A stretch of 7,640 bases of DNA from an uncultured Fretibacterium sp. (GCA_937911045.1 CALEPX010000018.1:1-7640), one strand, 5' to 3'; positions 1 through 5,230 are shown, numbered from the stretch's first letter. Notes: generated from the letters alone by a model not told the origin. Numbers and translations are program-made.

Positions 1-15
1 AGGTTGGGTAGGGCG

Positions 16-44
16 TTGTTACAAAAACTTTTTCATTAATAAAA
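16..44 (+). promoter_or_regulatory. weak candidate promoter before the first operon
   Basis: TTGTTA at 16-21 is followed after 17 bases by ATAAAA at 39-44; an overlapping TAATAA at 37-42 gives a 15-base spacer. Both hexamers are only partial matches to sigma-70 boxes in AT-rich DNA, so this is a guess based on position: it lies about 120 bases upstream of the first good start codon, leaving room for the structured leader at 62-127. Confidence 0.2.
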
Positions 45-61
45 ACCTATCCTGAACTGTT

Positions 62-127
62 TGCGGTAGAAAACAAAATACTATGAAAGTGAGGGAAACC
101 TCCGACACAAATGATCCTTCTACCGCA
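62..127 (+). promoter_or_regulatory. long-range inverted repeat in the leader of the first operon
   Basis: Bases 62-71 (TGCGGTAGAA) are the exact reverse complement of 118-127 (TTCTACCGCA), a 10-bp stem closing a 46-base loop. Inside the loop, GAGG at 91-94 and CCTC at 99-102 pair around a GAAA tetraloop (95-98). The structure ends 19 bases before the AAGGAG ribosome binding site at 147-152. It could be an RNA leader controlling the operon or a DNA site for a regulator. I do not recognise it as a known riboswitch class. A similar design precedes the methyltransferase gene at 1812-1903. Confidence 0.4.
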
Positions 128-161
128 GACTTTTTCTTTAATCACCAAGGAGAAAATAACC

Positions 162-332
162 ATGCAAAACGAAGCGAAAACAGAAATGACCACGGAACAA
201 CTTACCTCAAAACTATACGAAGCAATAGAAGCATTACCTGAAAGTATAAGAGACAACGTTATTAACGATCTGGAAGATTTTTGTGACAAAGCTATCGAAG
301 CTTGGAACAGGAGAGTTAAAAATGAGAATTAA
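162..332 (+). CDS. small acidic hypothetical protein (56 aa)
   Basis: I do not recognise this protein. The start at 162 is chosen because AAGGAGA at 147-153 lies 8 bases upstream; an in-frame ATG at 111 lies inside the leader inverted repeat and has no good ribosome binding site. The product is acidic and probably all-helical, with no cysteine pairs, signal peptide or membrane segment. Its C-terminus (AIEAWNRRVKNEN) resembles the A..WNRR tail of Lar-like restriction-alleviation proteins, such as the gene at 534-893 downstream, although the zinc-binding part of Lar is missing. The DNA encoding WNRR (303-314) also supplies the ribosome binding site of the next gene, which begins 11 bases before this one stops. 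First gene of a tightly coupled five-gene run. Confidence 0.65.
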   Translation: MQNEAKTEMTTEQLTSKLYEAIEALPESIRDNVINDLEDFCDKAIEAWNRRVKNEN

Positions 333-537
333 AGAAATCTTAGCTCAATACAGAAGAGATTTTCACGCAATTTATGAATGCGAACATTGTGGGTACACAT
401 ATAAGGGCGACGGATATGACGACGCAAATTTTCATCAAAATGTAATCCCTAACATGGAATGTCCGAAGTGCGGGGAAAAAGCTGATGCCAATTACCGCCC
501 CTTAACAACAAAGTATCCAGAGGGGATGCAAATATGA
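322..537 (+). CDS. small zinc-ribbon protein (71 aa)
   Basis: The start is set at ATG 322 because AGGAG at 309-313 lies 8 bases upstream; the frame is open further back to 283 without a site. Two CxxC knuckles, C20-E-H-C23 and C47-P-K-C50 followed by GEKA, form a single zinc ribbon with a 23-residue loop between the pairs. The N-terminal helix is basic and aromatic (YRRDFHAIYE). No catalytic residues are visible. Such small ribbons in phage early operons commonly bind nucleic acid or host proteins; the specific function is unknown. It overlaps the upstream gene by 11 bases and the downstream gene by ATGA, so all three are probably translationally coupled. Confidence 0.7.
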   Translation: MRIKEILAQYRRDFHAIYECEHCGYTYKGDGYDDANFHQNVIPNMECPKCGEKADANYRPLTTKYPEGMQI

Positions 538-893
538 CTGAAAAATTAAAACCATGCCCATTCTGCGGAGGAGAAGCAGATATTCTCAGTTACGATTCAA
601 TCAGACTAGATAGTTGGCTGTACCACGTGTACCGTGCTGAGTGCCAAAATTGCCATACAACTCAACCAAGCGTCACATCATTTATTGAAGCTGTCAGAAT
701 ATGGAACAGGAGACAAGAAATGATAGCAACATGGGAAACGAAAGATGAAGAAGAATATCAATGGGAATGCTCAATTTGTCACGAAACATTCGATTTTGAC
801 TATCCATGGTCAATATATAGCACTCTGCGTTACTGTCCAAATTGCGGAGCGAGAATGTTAAATCAAAACAGGAGAATAACGAATGAAAATTGA
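534..893 (+). CDS. Lar-like zinc ribbon fused to a second zinc ribbon (119 aa)
   Basis: Residues 1-62 match the Lar / restriction-alleviation pattern: LKPCPFCGGEA at 5-15 (C8, C11), C37-x-x-C40, then a helix ending in WNRR at 57-60. Known Lar proteins are about this long and are reported to modulate type I restriction-modification; that function here is inference. Residues 63-119 form a separate ribbon (C79-SI-C82 and C101-PN-C104-GA). The joint is an internal ATG at 720 (M63), preceded by AGGAG at 708-712 with a 7-base spacer, so the second ribbon may also be made separately as a 57-aa protein. One base more or less at the joint would place a TGA or TAG there, so this looks like two coupled genes fused in frame. 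The start overlaps the previous stop (ATGA). Confidence 0.75.
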   Translation: MTEKLKPCPFCGGEADILSYDSIRLDSWLYHVYRAECQNCHTTQPSVTSFIEAVRIWNRRQEMIATWETKDEEEYQWECSICHETFDFDYPWSIYSTLRYCPNCGARMLNQNRRITNEN

Positions 894-1473
894 ATTATTA
901 ACCAGTCATGAAACACTCAAAGCAATGGAACACAATGCGTGCGAGGCTGCGTTGACTTGTCACGGCAACGCTGACAAACCAGACTATGAACCTGAAAAAA
1001 CACTCAGACGCATAATTAAATTAGGACACGAGAGCGTCCTTGAACACATCACGCTCACTTATCGAGTGCAAGGAATAACACGCGCACTCCTGCAGGAATT
1101 AGCTCGTCACAGACACATCTCACTCAGTGTTGAGAGTACGAGACACACACTGAAAAAACTCTTGAACTCTGAAGAGTTTATAACAAATTTAGCAAAAGAA
1201 TTACCGTATTACCAAAGCATTGCGTGCAAACAATTCTTTGATTTCATCAATACACTCCCCGAAACAACGAACGATGAACTCAAATACTTCATTCCGGAAT
1301 TTTTCCCAACAAGACTGATTTTAACAGTGAATATCCGTGAGTTACGGCACATTCTAGAACTCAGAACTCGCCCAGCAGCCTTGATGGAGTTCAGAAAGCT
1401 TGGCGTGAAGTTATTCGAAGTTGTTCACGACGAGCTGAAATATCTGCTGGAGGATTGCGTTTATGTCAGATGA
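883..1473 (+). CDS. thyX: FAD-dependent thymidylate synthase ThyX
   Basis: ThyX makes dTMP from dUMP in the cytoplasm using methylenetetrahydrofolate, NADPH and FAD, and phages carry it to raise thymidylate supply for replication. The signature RHRX7S is present: R75-H76-R77, then S85 and R87 in RHRHISLSVESTR. The upstream helix HESVLEH (49-55), the segment through R67 and the C-terminal RELRHILELRTRPAA block are also typical. The length of 196 aa is slightly short of cellular ThyX (about 210-250) but normal for phage forms. The segment after LELRTRPAA reads LMEFR where many homologues have AQWEIR. ATG 883 has AGGAG at 870-874 (spacer 8) and overlaps the previous gene by 11 bases; the next gene overlaps this one by 11 bases. 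Confidence 0.95.
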   Translation: MKIELLTSHETLKAMEHNACEAALTCHGNADKPDYEPEKTLRRIIKLGHESVLEHITLTYRVQGITRALLQELARHRHISLSVESTRHTLKKLLNSEEFITNLAKELPYYQSIACKQFFDFINTLPETTNDELKYFIPEFFPTRLILTVNIRELRHILELRTRPAALMEFRKLGVKLFEVVHDELKYLLEDCVYVR

Positions 1474-1672
1474 AACACCAGATTACTACAAAGGTAAGAC
1501 AGGATTGCAACCACTAGACTTAATTGACGATTTTGACCTGAATTTTGCGCTAGGGAACGTGATTAAATACGTATGCCGCGCAGGACGCAAAGATAATGAA
1601 AGCAGACTAAAAGATTTACAGAAAGCGTCTGCATACCTTAATCACGAAATAACGAAGCAATCCACAAACTAG
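1463..1672 (+). CDS. DUF3310 family protein (69 aa)
   Basis: The conserved DUF3310 pattern is visible: P-x-YY-x-G at 6-11, then L..IDDF.L.FALGNVIKYVCRAGRKD, then DL.KA.AYL at the end. This family is very common in phage genomes. Some members are labelled nucleotide-kinase-like, but no P-loop is visible and the biochemical role is not established. GGAGG at 1449-1453 lies 9 bases before ATG 1463, and the start overlaps thyX by 11 bases, which links it to nucleotide metabolism by context. A longer second copy lies at 5566-6057. This is the last gene before the 258-base non-coding stretch. Confidence 0.85.
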   Translation: MSDETPDYYKGKTGLQPLDLIDDFDLNFALGNVIKYVCRAGRKDNESRLKDLQKASAYLNHEITKQSTN

Positions 1673-1680
1673 CTTAGCGA

Positions 1681-1802
1681 AAAACTCCCGTGTTAATATG
1701 TTTATGACAAAAACTAAATCCAAATTACGCGATAAAAACACATAAAGAAAAACCTCCTAAAAAATATATTCGTTCAAACTACACGCTTAGCACGGGATTT
1801 TT
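1681..1802. repeat. long-range inverted repeat just after the DUF3310 gene
   Basis: AAAACTCCCGTG at 1681-1692 pairs with CACGGGATTTTT at 1791-1802 in 11 of 12 positions. The T-run at 1798-1802 is terminator-like, but the 98-base, very AT-rich loop is far too long for an ordinary hairpin terminator. The heptamer GCTTAGC occurs directly repeated just outside and inside the arms (1672-1678 and 1785-1791). The loop also holds ACCTCCT at 1752-1758, complementary to a Shine-Dalgarno sequence. It may be an RNA structure separating the first operon from the methyltransferase gene, or a pair of protein-binding sites. Confidence 0.35.
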
Positions 1803-1811
1803 CATAGATTA

Positions 1812-1903
1812 CCCTGCGACAACAAAAAAATTCAAAACAAAGGAAGGTGAAACTCCCTTAGTTAGAGTTTAGTTACACATCCCCTGAAAACACCGTCGCA
1901 GGG
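1812..1903 (+). promoter_or_regulatory. structured leader before the methyltransferase gene
   Basis: CCCTGCGAC at 1812-1820 is the exact reverse complement of GTCGCAGGG at 1895-1903, enclosing 74 bases. Nested inside, AAACTC at 1850-1855 pairs with GAGTTT at 1865-1870 around a 9-base loop. The outer stem closes 13 bases before the AAAGGA ribosome binding site at 1917-1922. The layout (outer GC-containing stem, A-rich 5' loop side, inner hairpin, then a ribosome binding site) repeats that of the leader at 62-127. No known riboswitch class is confirmed. The full non-coding stretch is 1673-1930 and contains no convincing ORF on either strand. Confidence 0.45.
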
Positions 1904-1930
1904 ATTACTTTCCAAGAAAGGATTTGAAAC

Positions 1931-2533
1931 ATGTTAGAGAAAATGAATAATAATATTTTCACAACAATCGGCGCATCAAACCACACCGCAGAAGAACGCC
2001 AACAACATGACTATTACGCTACAGACCCGAAAGCTATTGAACTACTACTCAAAGAAGAAACTTTCAGTCCAACAATATGGGAATGTGCTTGCGGAGAAGG
2101 GCATTTATCAAAAGTCATAGAAAAAGCTGGATACTCTGTCATATCTACTGACCTTATTTACAGAGGCTACGGGAATCCAGAACCAATAGATTTCCTATGT
2201 GAACGCGAAGAAAACAGTTTTGACGGCGATATTATCACAAATCCACCATATAAATACGCTTTGGATTTTGTAAAACAAGCAATTAAAGTCGTGAAACCTC
2301 ACCACAAAGTCGTCATGCTCCTGAGACTATTATTCTTAGAAGGAAAAAAACGAAGAGAATTCTTCGAAGACAACCCACCAAAAATTGTATATGTGAGTTC
2401 TTCAAAACTTCTCTGTGCTAAAAACGGCGATTTCGAAAAAATGATAGCAGGGGGAGGATCGGCAATAGCGTTCGCGTGGTTCATATGGGAAAAAGGATAC
2501 TGCGGTGATCCAATTATTAAGTGGTTCAACTAA
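1931..2533 (+). CDS. phage-type DNA adenine/cytosine-N4 methyltransferase
   Basis: This is a SAM-dependent methyltransferase of the amino-methylating class, presumably acting on phage or host DNA. Motif I is ECACGEGHLS (51-60), the ribose-binding acidic residue is D74 in ISTDL, and the catalytic motif is NPPY at 104-107 in IITNPPYKYALDF. At 200 aa it is a minimal Rossmann domain with no separate target-recognition domain, which is common in phage. The N-terminal HDYYATDPKAIELLL region is typical of phage members. ATG 1931 has AAAGGA at 1917-1922 (spacer 8); M5 at 1943 is a weaker alternative. No restriction endonuclease lies next to it, so it looks like an orphan enzyme, possibly protecting phage DNA from host restriction. 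Confidence 0.85.
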   Translation: MLEKMNNNIFTTIGASNHTAEERQQHDYYATDPKAIELLLKEETFSPTIWECACGEGHLSKVIEKAGYSVISTDLIYRGYGNPEPIDFLCEREENSFDGDIITNPPYKYALDFVKQAIKVVKPHHKVVMLLRLLFLEGKKRREFFEDNPPKIVYVSSSKLLCAKNGDFEKMIAGGGSAIAFAWFIWEKGYCGDPIIKWFN

Positions 2534-3494
2534 AGAAAGGAATGCAATAACAATAAACGTTTACGAATTTTTAGAACAAACAAACAACTTCAACATATCA
2601 AACGCGATAGCAAAGACTTGGGACGTACTAGGACGTTTCCGGCATCCAGTATGTTCTATTTCAGGCGGTTCAGACAGTGACATCATATTAGACATGGTTC
2701 ACAAACTAGACGAGGATAAAAAAGTCAAATACATATGGTTTAACACTGGACTTGAATACTCAGCCACAAAAAAACACCTGGAATACCTCGAAAACAAATA
2801 CAAAATCGAAATCGAACGAGTTAAGCCAGTAAAAACAATTCCACAATGTGTTCATGAACATGGACTGCCATTCATGTCAAAACTCACCAGTGAAATACTT
2901 GAATCATTCCAACGACGAGAATTTAACTGGCACGACGATTCGAAAATGCCAATATCTTACAGAAGGTGGTGGAATAACGAATACAAGAAAAACTCTTTCA
3001 AAATTAACAACAGTCCATTCCTGAAAGAATACATCCAAAACAATCCTCCAACTTTCAAAATCAGCGCAAAATGCTGCCATTACGCAAAAAAACTTACAGC
3101 CAATCGTTATATGCGCGAACACAACTACGACTTATCAATTATAGGCGTAAGAAAAGCTGAAGGAGGTGTTAGAAACTTTGGGAATAATTGCTTCACAATA
3201 CGAGAAGGATTAGCAACATTCCGACCAATATTCTGGCTATTAAATCAAGACAAAGAAATTTACAAAAAAGAATTTAATATCAGAAATTCAGATTGCTATG
3301 AAATCTGGGGCCTCAAAAGAACAGGCTGCGTAGGCTGTCCTTTTGGTCGAAAAATCCTCGAAGAACTTGAAATTGTCAAACAATACGAACCTAACATGTA
3401 CAAGGCAGCTTGGAGTTTATTCGGAGAAAGCTATGAATACACAAAAAAATTCAGAGAATTTCAAGCTGAAAATAAAGAAGCAAACAAATGCTAA
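2505..3494 (+). CDS. PAPS-reductase-like PP-loop protein
   Basis: The PP-loop SGGSDSD at 53-59, followed by IWFNTGLEY about 25 residues later, places it in the PAPS reductase / ATP-pyrophosphatase superfamily (COG0175). Such enzymes adenylate a substrate and transfer or reduce sulfur. The C-terminal half has CC at 190-191, C264 and C275-VG-C278, an arrangement that could hold an iron-sulfur cluster as in DndC-like proteins. The motif GVRKAEGGVRN is also DndC-like. No other Dnd gene is visible, so DNA phosphorothioation is only a possibility; phage members are usually of unknown substrate. The GTG start at 2505 has AAAAGGA at 2491-2497 (spacer 7) but overlaps the methyltransferase by 29 bases. 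No ATG follows in frame before the conserved part; ATA codons at 2547 and 2553 sit where a start might be expected. Its 3' end is duplicated downstream. Confidence 0.8.
   Translation: MIQLLSGSTKERNAITINVYEFLEQTNNFNISNAIAKTWDVLGRFRHPVCSISGGSDSDIILDMVHKLDEDKKVKYIWFNTGLEYSATKKHLEYLENKYKIEIERVKPVKTIPQCVHEHGLPFMSKLTSEILESFQRREFNWHDDSKMPISYRRWWNNEYKKNSFKINNSPFLKEYIQNNPPTFKISAKCCHYAKKLTANRYMREHNYDLSIIGVRKAEGGVRNFGNNCFTIREGLATFRPIFWLLNQDKEIYKKEFNIRNSDCYEIWGLKRTGCVGCPFGRKILEELEIVKQYEPNMYKAAWSLFGESYEYTKKFREFQAENKEANKC
3400..3439 (+). repeat. repeat B, copy 1 (inside the PP-loop gene)
   Basis: This 40-base segment recurs at 3496-3535 with only two differences (3413 G vs 3509 A; 3431 C vs 3527 T). Here it encodes YKAAWSLFGESYEY near the C-terminus of the PP-loop protein and is presumably the original. 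It ends with GGAGAAAGCTATGAATA, which looks like a ribosome binding site and start in another frame. Confidence 0.9.
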
Positions 3495-3495
3495 A
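3469..3495 (+). repeat. repeat A, copy 1 (end of the PP-loop gene)
   Basis: These 27 bases match 3828-3854 at 25 positions. The shared core GCAAACAAATGCTAAA is exact. The two differences (A to G at 3835 and 3838 in copy 2) turn AAAGAAG into the strong ribosome binding site AAGGAGG. Copy 1 carries the stop codon of the PP-loop gene; repeat B copy 2 begins at the very next base. Confidence 0.85.
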
Positions 3496-3535
3496 ACAAG
3501 GCAGCTTGAAGTTTATTCGGAGAAAGTTATGAATA
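3496..3535 (+). repeat. repeat B, copy 2 (start of the connector gene)
   Basis: This is the second copy of the 40-base segment at 3400-3439, shifted by exactly 96 bases. Read in the PP-loop frame it still encodes KAA, then a TGA in place of TGG, then SLFGESYEY. It is therefore a copied piece of that gene's 3' end. Here it supplies GGAG at 3519-3522 and the ATG at 3529 of the connector gene. Confidence 0.9.
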
Positions 3536-3828
3536 TTATAGGGCTTGATGCGGCGCGAGAATATTTGCGAGTTGACTACTCGTTCATGGATAAAGTGATT
3601 GAGGGACTGATTCTAGGAGCGCAAACTTTGTGTCAAGACGTTGCAGGGTTATCCGACGAGAGTTGGAACGAGATTGTGCAATCAGACTCTGACAGACGCA
3701 AAGAAATCCTGCGAATTGCCGTTTTGTATACGGTAGGCTACTTGTTCGAACATCTGGGGAAAGCCGATTATCATGAACTCAATCTCACACTCCAGAGTTT
3801 ACTATTCACAATCCGAGAAAAAGACTAA
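3529..3828 (+). CDS. gp6-like phage head-tail connector protein (99 aa)
   Basis: The pattern YLRVDYSFMDKVIEGLILGAQTL at the N-terminus, a central loop, then RRKEILRIAVLYTVGYLFEH and LTLQSLLF matches the small all-helical connector family of HK97 gp6 type. These form a ring between portal and tail. The length of about 100 aa is normal and all expected helices are present, so the gene looks intact. The frame stays open upstream through the PP-loop gene, but ATG 3529 has GGAG at 3519-3522 (spacer 6) and begins just before the family-like sequence. The location is odd: connectors normally sit with portal and capsid genes, not between a PP-loop gene and a MazG gene. Direct repeats on both sides suggest it was acquired. 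Family assignment is from remembered pattern, not a search. Confidence 0.65.
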   Translation: MNIIGLDAAREYLRVDYSFMDKVIEGLILGAQTLCQDVAGLSDESWNEIVQSDSDRRKEILRIAVLYTVGYLFEHLGKADYHELNLTLQSLLFTIREKD

Positions 3829-3854
3829 AAATAAGGAGGCAAACAAATGCTAAA
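3828..3854 (+). repeat. repeat A, copy 2 (ribosome binding site and start of the MazG-like gene)
   Basis: This copy matches 3469-3495 at 25 of 27 positions. It contains the AAGGAGG ribosome binding site (3833-3839) and the ATG plus first sense codon of the MazG-like gene. It begins at the last base of the connector stop codon. Confidence 0.85.
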
Positions 3855-4164
3855 TGATTTAGCGCAAGCAATTTACAACACAGCCGTCACACACGGCTGG
3901 TGGGACAAGGAAAGAAGTTTCGGAGAGATCATCGCTCTGTGCCACTCAGAACTCTCAGAAGCTCTTGAGGAATACCGCAACAGAAAACCGTTTTATTACG
4001 AGAAAGACGGCAAACCTGAAGGCATTGCGACGGAAATGGCAGATTGTATTATCCGTATCCTCGACTGGTCATGCCACGAAGATATTGATATGGACGAGAT
4101 AATCGCCAAAAAAATGAAGTACAACCAAGAGCGAGATTATCGCCATGGAAACAAAAAAATATAG
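3847..4164 (+). CDS. MazG-like nucleotide pyrophosphohydrolase (105 aa)
   Basis: This is an all-alpha NTP pyrophosphatase, hydrolysing nucleoside triphosphates to monophosphate plus pyrophosphate with magnesium. In phage, members are thought to cleanse nucleotide pools or reduce stress nucleotides. The metal-binding signature is visible: E35-LS-E38 in HSELSEALEE and E63-MA-D66 in TEMADCIIRILD. The single domain of about 105 aa is the usual phage size, and the tail RDYRHGNKKI is typical. AAGGAGG at 3833-3839 lies 7 bases before ATG 3847, the strongest site in the window. Context with thyX and DUF3310 supports nucleotide metabolism. The start region is duplicated upstream (repeat A). Confidence 0.88.
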   Translation: MLNDLAQAIYNTAVTHGWWDKERSFGEIIALCHSELSEALEEYRNRKPFYYEKDGKPEGIATEMADCIIRILDWSCHEDIDMDEIIAKKMKYNQERDYRHGNKKI

Positions 4165-4176
4165 GAGGAATTTGTT

Positions 4177-4911
4177 ATGACAAACGAATTACAAGTTTTT
4201 AACTTTGACGGACAGTATGAAGTTCGTGTTATCGAGCAAGCTGGCGAGCCATGGTTCGTCGGCAAGGATGTGGCAGACATTCTGGGTTACAGCAACACCC
4301 GGGATGCGCTATCAAAGCATGTAGACGATGAGGATAAGGGGGTAGCGAAATGCGACACCCTTGGAGGAATGCAGGAGTTGACCATAATCAATGAATCCGG
4401 TCTGTACAGCCTGATCCTTTCCAGCAAACTTTTGACAGCGAAACGTTTTAAGAGGTGGATTACCTCAGAAGTCTTGCCGAGCATCAGGCGCACCGGCGCG
4501 TATTCACTACGCCGAGAAGAGAATGTTCCGATGGAAACACTGCAATCCGCGAAACTTATTCTTGAGGCAGCAGGAATTAAAGCCAATCAACTGGCTTTAG
4601 CTCTTGATGAGTTTTATCGGAAGCATACAGGAGAGAGCGTTCTAGGAACTATCGGTCTGCAACTCGAAGCTCCGACGAAGCATCAGCTTCTGACACCGAC
4701 TCAGCTCGGCAAGGAGTATGGACTATCTGCCAAAGCAGTGAACAGGCGGCTTGAGGAGTTGGGCTATCAGCATAAGGTCGCCGGTAAGTGGGAACCCACA
4801 GAACTGGGGGAGCCGTTTGCCGTAATGCTGGATACAGGTAAGCAGCACGGCGGGATTCCGATTCGTCAGATGAAGTGGGAGAGTTCAATCGCAAGGGATG
4901 TGTTTGCTTGA
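4177..4911 (+). CDS. Bro-N domain phage antirepressor
   Basis: Residues about 5-105 are a Bro-N domain: EPWFVGKDVADILGYSNTRDALSKHVDDEDKG, then TIINESGLYSLILSSK and AKRFKRWITSEVLPSIRRTGAYS. Bro-N binds DNA and occurs in phage antirepressors that relieve lysogenic repression. The C-terminal part (about 155-244) carries LTPTQLGKEYGLSAKAVNRRLEELG, a helix-turn-helix-like segment as in other antirepressor C-termini. At 244 aa it is full length. AGGAGG at 4163-4168 lies 8 bases before the ATG and overlaps the last bases of the MazG-like gene. From here onward codon choice is richer in G and C than in the genes to the left, so a module border may lie near 4170. Its presence suggests a temperate phage or its remnant. 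Confidence 0.88.
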   Translation: MTNELQVFNFDGQYEVRVIEQAGEPWFVGKDVADILGYSNTRDALSKHVDDEDKGVAKCDTLGGMQELTIINESGLYSLILSSKLLTAKRFKRWITSEVLPSIRRTGAYSLRREENVPMETLQSAKLILEAAGIKANQLALALDEFYRKHTGESVLGTIGLQLEAPTKHQLLTPTQLGKEYGLSAKAVNRRLEELGYQHKVAGKWEPTELGEPFAVMLDTGKQHGGIPIRQMKWESSIARDVFA

Positions 4912-5230
4912 GAAAGGACGTGTTTGCTTGAGAAAGGATAGTGTGTTCAGCGCAGATGATTACGTTGACATCTGCCCGAATTGCGTGAGCCTTTTCCGGC
5001 CGAATCCCCGAGGGCGCAGGAGGCGGTTCTGCTCTGACCAGTGCCGTTTGTACTGGGATCACCGGCATCCGAATAAGGCGAACTGGAAAGACACGAGCAG
5101 ACTGTGTACATGTCCTGAGTGCGGTAAGGATTTTATCGCGACGAGGGAGTACGGGAATTTGAGGAAGTACTGCTCACGTAGCTGTGCAGCTATAGCGAGG
5201 TGGAAAAGGTGGAGGCGAAAGAAAGGATGA
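4898..5230 (+). CDS. tandem zinc-finger protein (up to 110 aa)
   Basis: Two similar zinc modules are visible, each CPxC...F...(F/Y)CSxxC: C26-PN-C29 with C45-SDQ-C49, and C72-PE-C75 with C92-SRS-C96. Strings of arginine and lysine (RGRRRRFCS; RWKRWRRKKG at the end) suggest nucleic-acid binding. The start is uncertain. ATG 4898 gives the longest form, but its ribosome binding site is poor (AAGGG touches the ATG). TTG 4928 has AGAAAGGA at 4911-4918 (spacer 9), and GTG 4943 has AAAGGA at 4933-4938 (spacer 4). Without the 20-base duplication, ATG 4898 would run into TAG, so the ancestral start was probably one of the later codons. It overlaps the antirepressor by 14 bases if ATG is used. The precise role is unknown. 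Confidence 0.75.
   Translation: MCLLEKGRVCLRKDSVFSADDYVDICPNCVSLFRPNPRGRRRRFCSDQCRLYWDHRHPNKANWKDTSRLCTCPECGKDFIATREYGNLRKYCSRSCAAIARWKRWRRKKG
4900..4938 (+). repeat. 20-base tandem duplication at the antirepressor/zinc-finger junction
   Basis: GTGTTTGCTTGAGAAAGGA (19 bases) occurs at 4900-4918 and again at 4920-4938, a period of 20. The first copy holds the antirepressor stop codon (TGA 4909-4911). Both carry the ribosome-binding-site-like AGAAAGGA. The duplication length is not a multiple of three and therefore changes which upstream start codon is in frame with the next gene. Confidence 0.9.

Noticed and set aside
1681..1802. Rho-independent terminator after the DUF3310 gene.
   Set aside because: The arms are 98 bases apart and no compact GC-rich hairpin lies directly before the T-run; reported instead as a long-range inverted repeat.
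1841..1858. AGGAAGGTGAAACTCC resembles box sequences of cobalamin riboswitches.
   Set aside because: The other conserved elements (the CCGCCACTG-type segment and kissing-loop arms) are absent and the downstream gene is a methyltransferase, so the match is likely chance.
2299..2529. Minus-strand frames inside the methyltransferase, PP-loop, antirepressor, DUF3310 and transglycosylase genes.
   Set aside because: All lie fully opposite well-supported + strand genes, lack ribosome binding sites and show no family motifs.
3343..3528. Upstream extension of the connector reading frame through the end of the PP-loop gene, showing a repeated TRQLxVYSEK peptide.
   Set aside because: The repeated peptide is the out-of-frame reading of the duplicated 40-base DNA; the connector family-like sequence begins at about the 3529 ATG.
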